Part shown: positions 24,616 to 33,320 of the stretch, piece after piece | Layout of the letters: the number at the start of each line of letters is the position of its first letter | Numbering within the stretch: the stretch's first letter is position 1 | Source of the DNA: Pseudoselenomonas ruminantium | GTDB taxonomy: Bacteria; Bacillota; Negativicutes; Selenomonadales; Selenomonadaceae | Direction: 5' to 3' | Assembly (NCBI GenBank): GCA_902780915.1 | Contig: CACZHK010000015.1 | Coordinates: 1-64,000, forward strand | Length of the DNA stretch: 64,000 nt | Program-made: the position numbers and the translations under genes | Notes under the pieces: generated by a model | Databases searched by the model: none | What the model was told of the DNA's origin: nothing | Seen by the model: only the letters and a program-made list of their open reading frames with translations

Positions 24616-26325
24616 TCAGCCGTCATAAAGCCCTACCATGACCTCATCATCCCTCACCGTAAGCGTGCACCGCTGCAGTTCAGACTGGATATTCTTCTTC
24701 AGGGAGTTGATGGTGATGCGCACGCCGGGATAGATGATAGAAGCCACGGAAATCTTACCGTTCTTCATCTGGGAAAGTTCCTCAGTCATGGCGGCAATCT
24801 CCGCCTCCTGGCGCTTGAGCTTGCCCACCAGGGGGAACTGGGAACGAGTCAGGGAGTTTATCTGCTCCACTCGCTGTGGAGGCAACTTGCTCACGTCAAT
24901 CTTGGAGAGGGTATTGAGCATCTGGGTGATTTCTGTCAGGCGCTTCTTGGTCTCCTTGTACTCATTGCAGGCCGCATTGTACTTGTGTTGCAAGGTGGGG
25001 TCGATGCCCACGGAGATATTGGTGACCACGCAAGCCTGGTTGCCCAGGACGTTGGCTCGGATTTCCTCTCCTGCAGCGGCAAATCCTCCGGTGATCTGCC
25101 CCCGCCGGTCTTCAAGAATGATATGCTTCCCGGCTCTGAGATTGGAATGCAGGGACACATCTGAAATATGGATGTCCTGCCCAGCCTCAATCCTGGCATT
25201 TTCCGCAAAGGAAACCCGCACGTCCTCATCAGCCGTCACCTGTCCCCGGCCCATGCCGTTGACCCCCCCGCTGACAAAGACGTTGCGGCCATGTACATCG
25301 CCGCCGCTGACCACACCACCGATTTCGATGTCACCGGTGGCCTTCACGATGAAACCTGCTTCCACATTGCCCTTGATTTCCACGCTGCCATCAAAGTCTA
25401 TGTTGCCAGTGCTGACTCCAACACTGCTCCTGATGATCAGATGAGGGTCCACGGAAATCTTGGTCTTGCTGTCCACAATCTGACCATCAATGGCGGCAAT
25501 CACCGTGTTCTCCCCCTGCTGGGCTGTACCCTTGCCCAAGGGCAGGGGCAGCGGACGGCCATTGCGGGCCATGACCTCGGCTCCCAGCACATTCTTGCCG
25601 GGGACCCCTTGGGTCTGGGGAATGCGCACGGCCAGCACAGAACCTTTCTTCACCAACACAAACAGGTTGAGGTTCTTATAGTCCACCCGATCGTATTTGT
25701 CCACCACAGGGCGGCCCTTGATCCCCAGATCGAACTTGCGCTCAATGACAGCATTCTCACCATGCTGGGGCGGCACGCCCATGGCTGCCACAAAGGGGCT
25801 CAACCCCTTGCAGCCCTTCTTGATGGACTCCATATTGATGCCGAAGACCACCTTCTTGGCCGCCAAAGCCTCCTGAATGTCACTGACAGAACGCAGCCCC
25901 TTGCCCTTGCGGGTGTCAAAGCGCACGTTGGCCTGCATGCGGTCGCGGCTTATTTCCACGATGATCTCTGCGGGGATTGCCTGGAGAGCCTTTTCCTCCT
26001 CGGAAAGGGTGATATCATCTTCAGCGAACTCGCCTTCGGCTGGCCTTTTTTCCCCATTCAGCAGTGCTTTCATTTCCTCGGGGGACAGGAAGGAATCTGA
26101 AAGTTTCTGGGCTTCGCCTGAAGATTCGCGTACAATGCGTGCCAGACTCACCACATCGTAGTCCACCACGCCACACTCCTGGAGTATCTGCCGGATATCT
26201 GACAGCTCAAAGAGGACTCCATTGGAGTCCGGAAAAATCGTGATGTAGACGCCCGATTCCCTGAATTCCAGCAGATAGCCGGCCTCTGCCCCCCCCACGG
26301 GGGAGCGCAGCTCCTTCTCGGCCAT
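24616..26325 (-). CDS. DUF342/FapA-family protein
   Basis: A 569-aa protein. The central part (about residues 170-420) shows DUF342 features: repeated valine/glycine strands such as GNIDFDGSVEIKGNVEAGF and VKATGDIEIGGVVSGGDV, which suggest a right-handed beta helix. A helical region (about 430-510) with a possible coiled coil follows. FapA-type proteins are cytoplasmic or membrane-recruited scaffolds, and in Vibrio one influences flagellar/signalling localisation. It lies directly after the sigma-28 gene, separated by a perfect hairpin. The start at 26325 (ATGGCCGAG) has AGGGGG 9 nt upstream; the ATG at 26334 is too close to that site. Confidence 0.75.
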   Translation of the reverse strand: MAEKELRSPVGGAEAGYLLEFRESGVYITIFPDSNGVLFELSDIRQILQECGVVDYDVVSLARIVRESSGEAQKLSDSFLSPEEMKALLNGEKRPAEGEFAEDDITLSEEEKALQAIPAEIIVEISRDRMQANVRFDTRKGKGLRSVSDIQEALAAKKVVFGINMESIKKGCKGLSPFVAAMGVPPQHGENAVIERKFDLGIKGRPVVDKYDRVDYKNLNLFVLVKKGSVLAVRIPQTQGVPGKNVLGAEVMARNGRPLPLPLGKGTAQQGENTVIAAIDGQIVDSKTKISVDPHLIIRSSVGVSTGNIDFDGSVEIKGNVEAGFIVKATGDIEIGGVVSGGDVHGRNVFVSGGVNGMGRGQVTADEDVRVSFAENARIEAGQDIHISDVSLHSNLRAGKHIILEDRRGQITGGFAAAGEEIRANVLGNQACVVTNISVGIDPTLQHKYNAACNEYKETKKRLTEITQMLNTLSKIDVSKLPPQRVEQINSLTRSQFPLVGKLKRQEAEIAAMTEELSQMKNGKISVASIIYPGVRITINSLKKNIQSELQRCTLTVRDDEVMVGLYDG

Positions 26326-26352
26326 GATTCCCATCCCCCTCTATCCTAAGAC

Positions 26353-26378
26353 GCCCTTTCATGCTGCCATGAAAGGGC
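26353..26378. repeat. perfect 11-bp hairpin between fliA and the DUF342 gene
   Basis: GCCCTTTCATG-CTGC-CATGAAAGGGC. There is no T-run on the minus strand, so it is probably an mRNA processing or stability element that uncouples fliA from the genes after it. Confidence 0.65.
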
Positions 26379-26409
26379 ATAAATTCCATCTGAAGCACTC
26401 AGTGCCTAT

Positions 26410-27168
26410 CTATACCAAGCTTGCCTTCATGCGGGAAAGGTACCCGCGCATCCTGAACACTGCCTTGGTGTGCAGCTGGGAAATGCGAGCCTCGGAAAGC
26501 TCCATGACCAAGCTTATTTCTTTCAAAGTCATTTCTTCATAATAATAGAGAGCCACTACCTTCTTTTCCTTCTCAGGAAGTCTCTGTATGGCCTGTGCCA
26601 ATGTTTCCCTAAGTTCCTGCTTCTCCAGTTTCTCCACCGGCTCCGGGTCTGCCCCCCCGGGCATATCGGCCCGTAGATAGTCATCCAAAGGTATGACAGT
26701 TGCGGCACTTATCTGGCTCTCAAGGTTTTGGAGTTCCTTCACCGTCAGGCCCATTTCCTCTGCCAGATCATCATCAGTAGCAGAATGACCCAAACGGCTT
26801 TCCAGTTCCAGTACCGCCTGTTCATAGCGGCGGATCTTCTGCCGCATGGTCACAGGCAGCCAGTCCTTGGAACGCAAATAGTCCAGCATGGCTCCGCGAA
26901 CCCTGACCCCTGCATAGGTCTCGAACTTGTTCTTGCGGTCCGGCTCAAACCTGTCTATGGCATCTATGAGGCCAAAAAAGCCGCTGCTAAGAAGATCGTC
27001 CCTATCCACATGGCTGGGCAAACTGATGGCCAGTCGCCCGGCAACGATCTTAACCAGCGGCAGATAATACTCTGCCAGTTCATTGCGCAGGGCGCTGTCC
27101 TTGCTTTTTTTATAACGCCTCCAAAGAGACTCCAGCTGGACTTCAGTCAAGGTCTCATTCAAGGCCAT
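26410..27168 (-). CDS. fliA: flagellar sigma factor sigma-28 (FliA/SigD)
   Basis: A 252-aa sigma-70-family factor for late flagellar and chemotaxis genes. Region 2 (SSGFFGLIDAIDRFEPDRKN, then KFETYAGVRVRGAMLDYLR), region 3 and region 4 (LKEISLVMELSEARISQLHTKA) are complete. The ATG at 27168 with GGGAGG 8 nt upstream is preferred over the GTG at 27177. It follows cheD and a small membrane protein, near the end of the cluster as in Bacillus. Confidence 0.93.
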   Translation of the reverse strand: MALNETLTEVQLESLWRRYKKSKDSALRNELAEYYLPLVKIVAGRLAISLPSHVDRDDLLSSGFFGLIDAIDRFEPDRKNKFETYAGVRVRGAMLDYLRSKDWLPVTMRQKIRRYEQAVLELESRLGHSATDDDLAEEMGLTVKELQNLESQISAATVIPLDDYLRADMPGGADPEPVEKLEKQELRETLAQAIQRLPEKEKKVVALYYYEEMTLKEISLVMELSEARISQLHTKAVFRMRGYLSRMKASLV

Positions 27169-27212
27169 AGGCGCCACCTCCCCACTGCCTCCCTAAAACA
27201 GCCAGGCTCTCA

Positions 27213-27566
27213 TCAGGGGGGCTCAACATGATTAAGGTTTTCCGGAGAAAAAGGCGTAAAGCCCCCCTCCTCCGGCTCCTCTTCAGCAGGTGCACCTGTC
27301 TCCTCCTCCTGGTCTGTCCCCTCTTCTTCAGAGGGACTTTCCTCCTCCCCCTGAAGGGCTTCCGGCACAAGATTTTTGTCGAAATCTGCCCATTCCTTGG
27401 CTTCAAGAACAAATGCCACCAGATAACTCAAAAGCCCTGCCAGCAGGAAGCCCACAAGACTTCGCAAAAAAGCGGTAGCGAGGCTCACATCTGCCAGCAG
27501 GCCAGCCAGGCCGATGGCAAAAGCTGCCACCAGCCCAAAGGCCAAAGCCAAGCACAATTTGAACAA
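27213..27566 (-). CDS. small membrane protein with acidic tail, unknown
   Basis: A 117-aa protein with two hydrophobic segments (about residues 3-25 and 30-52), then a charged stretch and a strongly acidic, proline-containing C-terminal half. I do not recognise the family. The start is a TTG with a GTGAGG-type site about 5 nt upstream. It lies between cheD and fliA and is closely spaced with both, so it is probably translated; chemotaxis operons of Negativicutes may carry such a gene, but no function can be given. Confidence 0.55.
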   Translation of the reverse strand: MFKLCLALAFGLVAAFAIGLAGLLADVSLATAFLRSLVGFLLAGLLSYLVAFVLEAKEWADFDKNLVPEALQGEEESPSEEEGTDQEEETGAPAEEEPEEGGFTPFSPENLNHVEPP

Positions 27567-27586
27567 TACGCCTCACCACCCACTTC

Positions 27587-28081
27587 TTAAATCACTGCTT
27601 CACCCTTATTGACCGTCTTGACGATGTAATCGCCATTTTCAAGGTTGATGGAAACGGTCCTTCCATAAGTTCCGCCAGTATCTTCCGCTATAAGCCTGAT
27701 GCCCAGGTCCTTCAGCATCTTCTTGGAAGCCTCAGCATTCCTTGCCCCCACCCGCATCACGTCTGTGGCGTTGGCAAAGGCAAACATCTGGGCGCCGCCA
27801 GCAATCTTGGCCACCAGCCTGGCTTTCGATGCCCCCAGGGCCAGCACATCTTTCAGCATCAAGGGCAACCCCGTATCTGCAAACTTGGCAGGATTATCGC
27901 TGCCTCTGGCCTGTGTGCTGTCAGGCAGCATGATGTGCAGGAGCCCTCCCACCTTGAGCTGGGGATCATAGAGGGATATGCCTATGCAGGATCCCAACCC
28001 ATAGCTGATGATGGTGGCGGGAGCTTTGCCTACCTTGTAGTCTGCCATGCCCACTCTAATCAGTTCCGGCATATCACTCAA
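27587..28081 (-). CDS. cheD: chemoreceptor glutamine deamidase CheD
   Basis: A 164-aa CheD. GLGSCIGISLYD holds the catalytic Cys32, and LLHIMLPDS holds His49; FADTGLPLM and GGAQMF are further family blocks. It deamidates receptor glutamines and in Bacillus also binds CheC to adapt signalling. Its start overlaps the end of cheC by 8 nt, which fits the known CheC-CheD partnership. Confidence 0.93.
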   Translation of the reverse strand: MSDMPELIRVGMADYKVGKAPATIISYGLGSCIGISLYDPQLKVGGLLHIMLPDSTQARGSDNPAKFADTGLPLMLKDVLALGASKARLVAKIAGGAQMFAFANATDVMRVGARNAEASKKMLKDLGIRLIAEDTGGTYGRTVSINLENGDYIVKTVNKGEAVI

Positions 28082-28688
28082 CTCCTACCGCAGATATTAT
28101 CGTTTCCAGAGAACCGGGATCAGGCACCAGGAAGAAATGTCCATTGATGCCGTCATCCTCGGAAAGGAATTCCGTCTCGATGACCAGGGCCTGATCGCCC
28201 ATCTGTCCCAGCTGCACCAGCACCACATTCAGTATAGCGCCTGCCATATCCATGGCCAGAGCCGGAATGGATGGCAGCATGGCCAGCTGGGTGAAGGTGA
28301 AGAAGGCATTGAGGTAAGCACCTGCAAGGATGTTGCCTATTTCCATGAGGGCCGACTCATCCATGAAATCCAGCTTGGTCGTAGTCCCCTGAGGGCGTCC
28401 CATCAGAGTGTCCACCAGATAAAAAGCGCTGTTCTTTGGCAGCAGGAACAGAATATTGCCCGGCGCCTTGCCATAAACACGCAGGAACACACCTACTACA
28501 ATGGCATCAGGACCGCCCACCAGGTCAGGCACAGCCTCCAGGGGCACCAGAGCCACCTTGGGCACGTTCATGTCTATGCGGCGGTTGATGACCTGTGAAA
28601 GGGCTGTGGCAGAATTGCCCGCCCCAATATTGCCTATCTCTTTCAGCGCGTCAAGTTGCGCTGGCGACAAATCGAGTTCATCGTTCAT
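28074..28688 (-). CDS. cheC: CheY-P phosphatase CheC
   Basis: A 204-aa CheC with both phosphatase helices: LKEIGNIGAGNSATAL (N-half) and ALMEIGNILAGAYLNAF (C-half), each carrying the ExxN pair that dephosphorylates CheY-P. The ATG at 28688 has AGGTG about 8 nt upstream; an ATG 15 nt earlier has no site. It is encoded between cheW and cheD. Confidence 0.93.
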   Translation of the reverse strand: MNDELDLSPAQLDALKEIGNIGAGNSATALSQVINRRIDMNVPKVALVPLEAVPDLVGGPDAIVVGVFLRVYGKAPGNILFLLPKNSAFYLVDTLMGRPQGTTTKLDFMDESALMEIGNILAGAYLNAFFTFTQLAMLPSIPALAMDMAGAILNVVLVQLGQMGDQALVIETEFLSEDDGINGHFFLVPDPGSLETIISAVGVE

Positions 28689-28744
28689 AGTCAGACACCT
28701 CATTAACTAACTGCAACTCAGCTTCAAAATCTCAGCTGCCCGGC

Positions 28745-29209
28745 TTACTTGCCATCCTTGGGCAGCCCGACAATTTCCTCCAGGTTCAGCATGATGATGA
28801 GCCTGCCTTCCACATTTCCTATGCCCGACAAGAAGCGTGTATCCTTTGCATTGATTGACTTCTTGGCATCTATGGGCTTGGCGGTTATAGTCATGACCTC
28901 CGTCACCGCATCCACCAGCATGCCCACGTGCAGATCATCCACTGTCACAGTGACGATGCGGGTGCTGTCCGTATAGGGAGTTTCTGCCAGTCCCAGGCGC
29001 TGCTTCAGATCTATGACCGGAAGCACCGAGCCGCGCAGGTTGATGACTCCTTTGATGAATTCAGCCGCAAAGGGCACGCGGGTAATATCCGTAAGATTGC
29101 GTATCTCCTGGACATTCAGGATGCTGACCCCATACTCTTCATCGTGGAGCTTGAATGCCACCACCTGGAATCCTTCCTGGACTTCATTCTTAGCGTCTTC
29201 ATTTGCCAT
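28745..29209 (-). CDS. cheW: chemotaxis coupling protein CheW
   Basis: A 154-aa SH3-like coupling protein linking receptors to CheA. The typical blocks are EYGVSILNVQEIRNL, INLRGSVLPVIDLKQRL and LHVGMLVDAVTEVM. Start and length are normal. It is the only CheW in the window and lies 14 nt after cheA. Confidence 0.93.
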   Translation of the reverse strand: MANEDAKNEVQEGFQVVAFKLHDEEYGVSILNVQEIRNLTDITRVPFAAEFIKGVINLRGSVLPVIDLKQRLGLAETPYTDSTRIVTVTVDDLHVGMLVDAVTEVMTITAKPIDAKKSINAKDTRFLSGIGNVEGRLIIMLNLEEIVGLPKDGK

Positions 29210-29223
29210 CTCAGTTGCCCTCC

Positions 29224-31338
29224 TTACTGCATCATGGTAGCCACATCGAGAATCAGTGCCACGCGGCCATCACCCAGGACGGTAGCGCCGGAGAACATCT
29301 TCAGTCCGGCAAACAGGTTGCCCAGGGTCTTGATGACGATTTCCTGCTGGCCAATGAGGTTGTCTACCACGATACCGGCCTTGGCCTCACCTGCATGCAC
29401 CACCACTACGAAAATTTCATTGGTATCCTTCACATGAGGCACCTGGAGCATCTCGCCCATGCGGATGATGGGGATGATCTCGCCACGCAGGACGATGACT
29501 TCCTTGTTCTGCACCGTCTGGATGTCCGTCTCCTGGATGTTGATGGTGCTGTCTATGGAGCCCAGGGGAATAGCGTACATCTCTTCCTGCACCTGCACCA
29601 GCATGGCCTGGATGATGGCCAGAGTGAGGGGCAGCTTGATCTTGAAGACAGAACCTTCGTCCACATGGGTTTCAACATCCACATGGCCGGACAGAGATTC
29701 AATCTTGCTGCGCACCACATCCATGCCCACGCCGCGGCCGGAGATATCGGAAATCTGCTCGGCAGTGGAGAAACCTGGCAGGAAGATCAGGCGGACCGCA
29801 TCTGCATCATCCAGCTTGTCTGCTTCCTCCTGGGAAATCATGCCCTTCTCCACGGCCTTCCTGCGAATCTTATCCGCATTGATGCCGGCACCATCATCGG
29901 TGACCATGATGACCACGTTGTTGCCTTCGTGGCGGGCAATCAGGCCAACCTCACCAGTACGGGGCTTGCCCTTGGCCTCGCGGTCATCGGGATGCTCTAC
30001 GCCGTGATCCAAAGAGTTGCGCAGGAGGTGCATGATGGGATCGCCAATCTCGTCGATGACTGTACGATCGAGCTCTGTCTCCTCGCCCTCGATGGTCAGG
30101 TTGATCTCCTTGTTCAGTTCCTTGGAAACATCGCGCACCATGCGGGGGAAGCGGTTGAACACAGCGCTGACAGGCACCATGCGCACCTTCATGACGATGT
30201 TCTGAAGGTCGGTGGTGACGCGGTCCATCTGCTCGAGAGTCTCGGTGAGCTCCGTGAGACGATGGGTCTGCCCAATCTGCTCCAGGCGGACCTTGTTGAT
30301 GACCAGCTCGCCCATGAGGTTCATGAGGGTATCGAGTTTCTCGATATCCACACGGACGCTCTGGCTCTGGTGAGCTTTCTTCTGAGCTGCGGCATTGGCA
30401 GGAGCTGCCGCCTTGGGCGGAGCCTTCTTGGGAGCAGGTGCAGGAGCTGCCGCCTTTGGAGGCGGTGCGGCTGCGGCTGCGGCAGGAGGCGCGGGAGCAG
30501 CAGCCGCTGCTGCCGGAGCTGCGGGAGCAGCTGCTGCATCGGGATCCACAAGTTCCACCACAATCTTGTCTATTTCAGAAATCGAACTGAGGGCATCTTC
30601 CACAGCCTTGGTCTCAGAACCAGTGACCATGAGGATGTCGAAGCTGTGCTCGAATTTCTCCTGCTCCAGTTCCTCGGCGGGAGGTACGGTCTTGATGACA
30701 TCGCCCAGCTCGTCCAGAGCATTCATGACCATGTAGGAACGGGCCGATTTCAAGAGGCAGGTATCGGAAAGAGTGACCTGGATATGCACCCCTTGCATGC
30801 CACCCTCCTTGGCCTGACGGATCATGCTCTTGTCCGTATCGTTGAGCTGGAGAGCCAGCTCAGCTGCAGACGGCTCAGCCGCTGCGGCGGGAGCCGGTGC
30901 AGCAGCGCCTGCCGCAGGAGTTGCGGGCGCATCTGCAGCAGGTGCCGGAGCCCCTCCGCCCTTGGAAATCGATGAGAGCTTTGCCACCAGGTCTGAGACA
31001 TCAATGAGGTCTTCAGGATCCCCGTTGCCCACATTGTCAACCATCTGCTCCAGGGAGTCCAGGCATTTGAACAAAGTATCAACTATATCCTCCGTAAGCT
31101 TGAGCTGCTCCTTGCGAATAAGGTCCAGCACATCCTCCATCTCATGGGTAAGCTCTGCAATCTTGTTGAACCCCATGGTGGCGGACATGCCCTTCAGGGT
31201 ATGAGCGTTGCGGAAAATCTCATTAACAACGGAAATGTCCTCGGAATTTTCCTCCAGCACCAGCAGGCCGTCATTAAGAGACTGCAAATGTTCATGGGAT
31301 TCATCCAAGAACATATCCATGTACTGATTCGTTTCCAT
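29224..31338 (-). CDS. cheA: chemotaxis histidine kinase CheA
   Basis: A 704-aa kinase. The P1 domain carries the phosphorylated His46 in NAHTLKG. After an Ala/Pro linker comes a P2-like domain (about 170-255), a second long Ala/Pro linker, then P3 dimerisation, the P4 ATPase (LLRNSLDHGVEHPDDR N-box; DDGAGIN; GRGVGMDVV) and the C-terminal CheW-like P5 domain. It passes phosphate to CheY and CheB. The low-complexity linkers are longer than in many CheAs. It lies in the cheB-A-W-C-D block. Confidence 0.94.
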   Translation of the reverse strand: METNQYMDMFLDESHEHLQSLNDGLLVLEENSEDISVVNEIFRNAHTLKGMSATMGFNKIAELTHEMEDVLDLIRKEQLKLTEDIVDTLFKCLDSLEQMVDNVGNGDPEDLIDVSDLVAKLSSISKGGGAPAPAADAPATPAAGAAAPAPAAAAEPSAAELALQLNDTDKSMIRQAKEGGMQGVHIQVTLSDTCLLKSARSYMVMNALDELGDVIKTVPPAEELEQEKFEHSFDILMVTGSETKAVEDALSSISEIDKIVVELVDPDAAAAPAAPAAAAAAPAPPAAAAAAPPPKAAAPAPAPKKAPPKAAAPANAAAQKKAHQSQSVRVDIEKLDTLMNLMGELVINKVRLEQIGQTHRLTELTETLEQMDRVTTDLQNIVMKVRMVPVSAVFNRFPRMVRDVSKELNKEINLTIEGEETELDRTVIDEIGDPIMHLLRNSLDHGVEHPDDREAKGKPRTGEVGLIARHEGNNVVIMVTDDGAGINADKIRRKAVEKGMISQEEADKLDDADAVRLIFLPGFSTAEQISDISGRGVGMDVVRSKIESLSGHVDVETHVDEGSVFKIKLPLTLAIIQAMLVQVQEEMYAIPLGSIDSTINIQETDIQTVQNKEVIVLRGEIIPIIRMGEMLQVPHVKDTNEIFVVVVHAGEAKAGIVVDNLIGQQEIVIKTLGNLFAGLKMFSGATVLGDGRVALILDVATMMQ

Positions 31339-31359
31339 TTGTATTCCCCCTATTTAATC

Positions 31360-32556
31360 TTATCTTTTCACAGCCTCAACAATGGCCTGGGCTATATTCT
31401 GAACCGGCTTTATCTCATCAGCCAGGCCTGCATCTACCACAGCCTTGGGCATGCCGTAGACCACGCAGGTGGGTTCATCCTGGGCTATGCTGTAACCACC
31501 GGCCTCTTTTATCTCCCTCATGCCATCACAGCCATCACAGCCCATGCCGGTCATGATGACTGCCACGAGCTTCCGGCCTAAGGAAGCCACGGAAGAAAAC
31601 ATCACATTCACGGCCGGCCGGTGATTGCCCACAGGCGGATCCTGCCCCAGTACTATCTGGGTGCCGTTCCTGATGCGCAGATGATAATTGCCTGGCGCTA
31701 TATAAACCTGTCCCGGCCTGATGCTCTCTCCATCCTCCGCCTCCTTGACAGCAATCTCTGAAATGGTATTGAGCCTATCAGCCAGTGCCTTGGTAAAGCC
31801 TGCAGGCATGTGCTGCACGATCACCACGCCACAGGGGAGATTCCCGGGCAGTCTCGTGATCACATTCTGCAGAGCCTGCGGCCCGCCTGTGGAAGTGCCT
31901 ATGACCACCAGTTTCTCCGCCCCCCTGCCCATATCTGTCATGGGCACAGCTGATGGCTTGCTGGGCGGAGCCGGAGGATTCGCATTGCGCTTCAAAAGGG
32001 GATTGTTGCGCTTCGCATAAGTGTTGACGGAAGCCGCTGGTTCCTGCGGCTTGGTGCTTTCCGGCGGCTTGTACCCCTGCCGCAGGGGCAGTTGTATGCG
32101 CTTCATCATCGGAGGTCCTGCGGATACTGGCTTGGGCGGCGATGCCACAATCGTCTTCCGGGCATGAGCCTTGGCCGCCGCCCTGCACTTCTCCAGGATC
32201 TCGCTGGTAATGCCGTCAATGCTCGAAATGGAACCGCCCGCCTTACTGATGAAGTCCACCGCTCCCAGTGCCAGGGCTTTCACCGTCTGCTCAGTGCCCT
32301 TCTGGGTCAGGCTGGAGAGCATCACCACGGGCATGGGGTGCTCCTTCATGATGATATCCAGAGCCTCCAACCCGTCCATGACCGGCATATTCACATCCAG
32401 GGTCACAAGATCTGGAGAAAGCTGCCTGACCTTATCCACGGTTTCCTGGCCGTTGCGTGCTGTGCCAGCCACCTCAAAGTCCGGCTGCGATGCAAACATG
32501 TCCGATAAGACTTTTCGCATGAACGCCGAATCATCGGCGATCAACACACGGATCAT
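31360..32556 (-). CDS. cheB: chemotaxis methylesterase/glutamine deamidase CheB
   Basis: A 398-aa response regulator-esterase. The receiver domain has DD at residues 8-9 and phospho-acceptor Asp54 in VTLDVNMP. A long proline-rich linker (about 145-215) follows, then the esterase with catalytic Ser in GTSTGGPQAL, His in QHMPAGFT and Asp in TGMGCDG. It demethylates receptors after phosphorylation by CheA. The ATG at 32556 has GAGGTGA 5 nt upstream. CheR is not in the window. Confidence 0.93.
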   Translation of the reverse strand: MIRVLIADDSAFMRKVLSDMFASQPDFEVAGTARNGQETVDKVRQLSPDLVTLDVNMPVMDGLEALDIIMKEHPMPVVMLSSLTQKGTEQTVKALALGAVDFISKAGGSISSIDGITSEILEKCRAAAKAHARKTIVASPPKPVSAGPPMMKRIQLPLRQGYKPPESTKPQEPAASVNTYAKRNNPLLKRNANPPAPPSKPSAVPMTDMGRGAEKLVVIGTSTGGPQALQNVITRLPGNLPCGVVIVQHMPAGFTKALADRLNTISEIAVKEAEDGESIRPGQVYIAPGNYHLRIRNGTQIVLGQDPPVGNHRPAVNVMFSSVASLGRKLVAVIMTGMGCDGCDGMREIKEAGGYSIAQDEPTCVVYGMPKAVVDAGLADEIKPVQNIAQAIVEAVKR

Positions 32557-32615
32557 CTGGCTCACCTCACCTATCAGCTCACAAGCCTCCCGGCTCACTA
32601 ACTATGAATGATTCC

Positions 32616-33302
32616 TCACTGCTTAAGCCAGCTCGCACGATTGATTCGCTCCCGCTGGACAGTGAAAAGATAACGCACAATCCTGTTGACATCGGCTCTG
32701 GGCAGATGCCCAAAGCTCACCCCCACATGATACTTGGGATAAACCGCTTTGGGATTCAGGACCTTGCATTGACGGACTTTGCCCAGTATTGCGAGGGTAC
32801 CGACCTGGGGAATGCTGTTGATTTCCAGGGCAATCTGAAGCCCCATCTCCACAGCTTCGCCAATTTCAAAGCTCAAGCCGTTGCCGCTGAGATCCAGCAT
32901 GCGCACACGCTTCTGAGGACTGATAGTCCCCTCCCTGCTGATGAGGCGCACCTCCAGGGGCAGATCCACGCTCACTCGCACAAAGTCGCGATTCTGGGAA
33001 TGTTCCACCTTTTCAGGCAAAGAAGTATGCCAAAGCGACTTCTTGCCGAACGGCTCCTGTTTCTGGAAGGTCACAGAAAACTGGTACTCACTGTTCTTTA
33101 CCCGCACCAGCCCCTTGAAAGTCACCTGAGGAACCAGAGCCAGAGCCACACCAGAGGAATCTACGGGGGTCGCCACCTGCAACTCCTTTTCAGACACAGA
33201 GATGATATAACTCTGATACCTGTCGCCTTCCTCCTCCAGGTAGAATTCTACCTTCTGCCCTGCCTTCAAAACATCCCTTGTTCTTAATAATTCGCCCGCC
33301 AT
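32616..33302 (-). CDS. YcgR-like PilZ domain protein (c-di-GMP flagellar brake)
   Basis: A 228-aa protein. An N-terminal YcgR-type domain (about residues 5-95) is followed by a PilZ domain whose c-di-GMP motif is seen as NRDFVRV (RxxxR-type) and DLSGNGLSFE (D/NxSxxG). YcgR-type proteins slow flagellar rotation when c-di-GMP is high. Equivalent genes (YpfA/DgrA in B. subtilis) also lie near flagellar genes. Here it sits between flhG and cheB. Confidence 0.88.
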   Translation of the reverse strand: MAGELLRTRDVLKAGQKVEFYLEEEGDRYQSYIISVSEKELQVATPVDSSGVALALVPQVTFKGLVRVKNSEYQFSVTFQKQEPFGKKSLWHTSLPEKVEHSQNRDFVRVSVDLPLEVRLISREGTISPQKRVRMLDLSGNGLSFEIGEAVEMGLQIALEINSIPQVGTLAILGKVRQCKVLNPKAVYPKYHVGVSFGHLPRADVNRIVRYLFTVQRERINRASWLKQ

Positions 33303-33320
33303 AAAAAAGTTCCTCCATAG

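Noticed and set aside
29203-30975. 590-codon plus-strand open frame with Cys/Arg/Ser-rich stretch
   Set aside because: Antisense of cheA; the odd composition comes from reading the Ala/Pro linker backwards.
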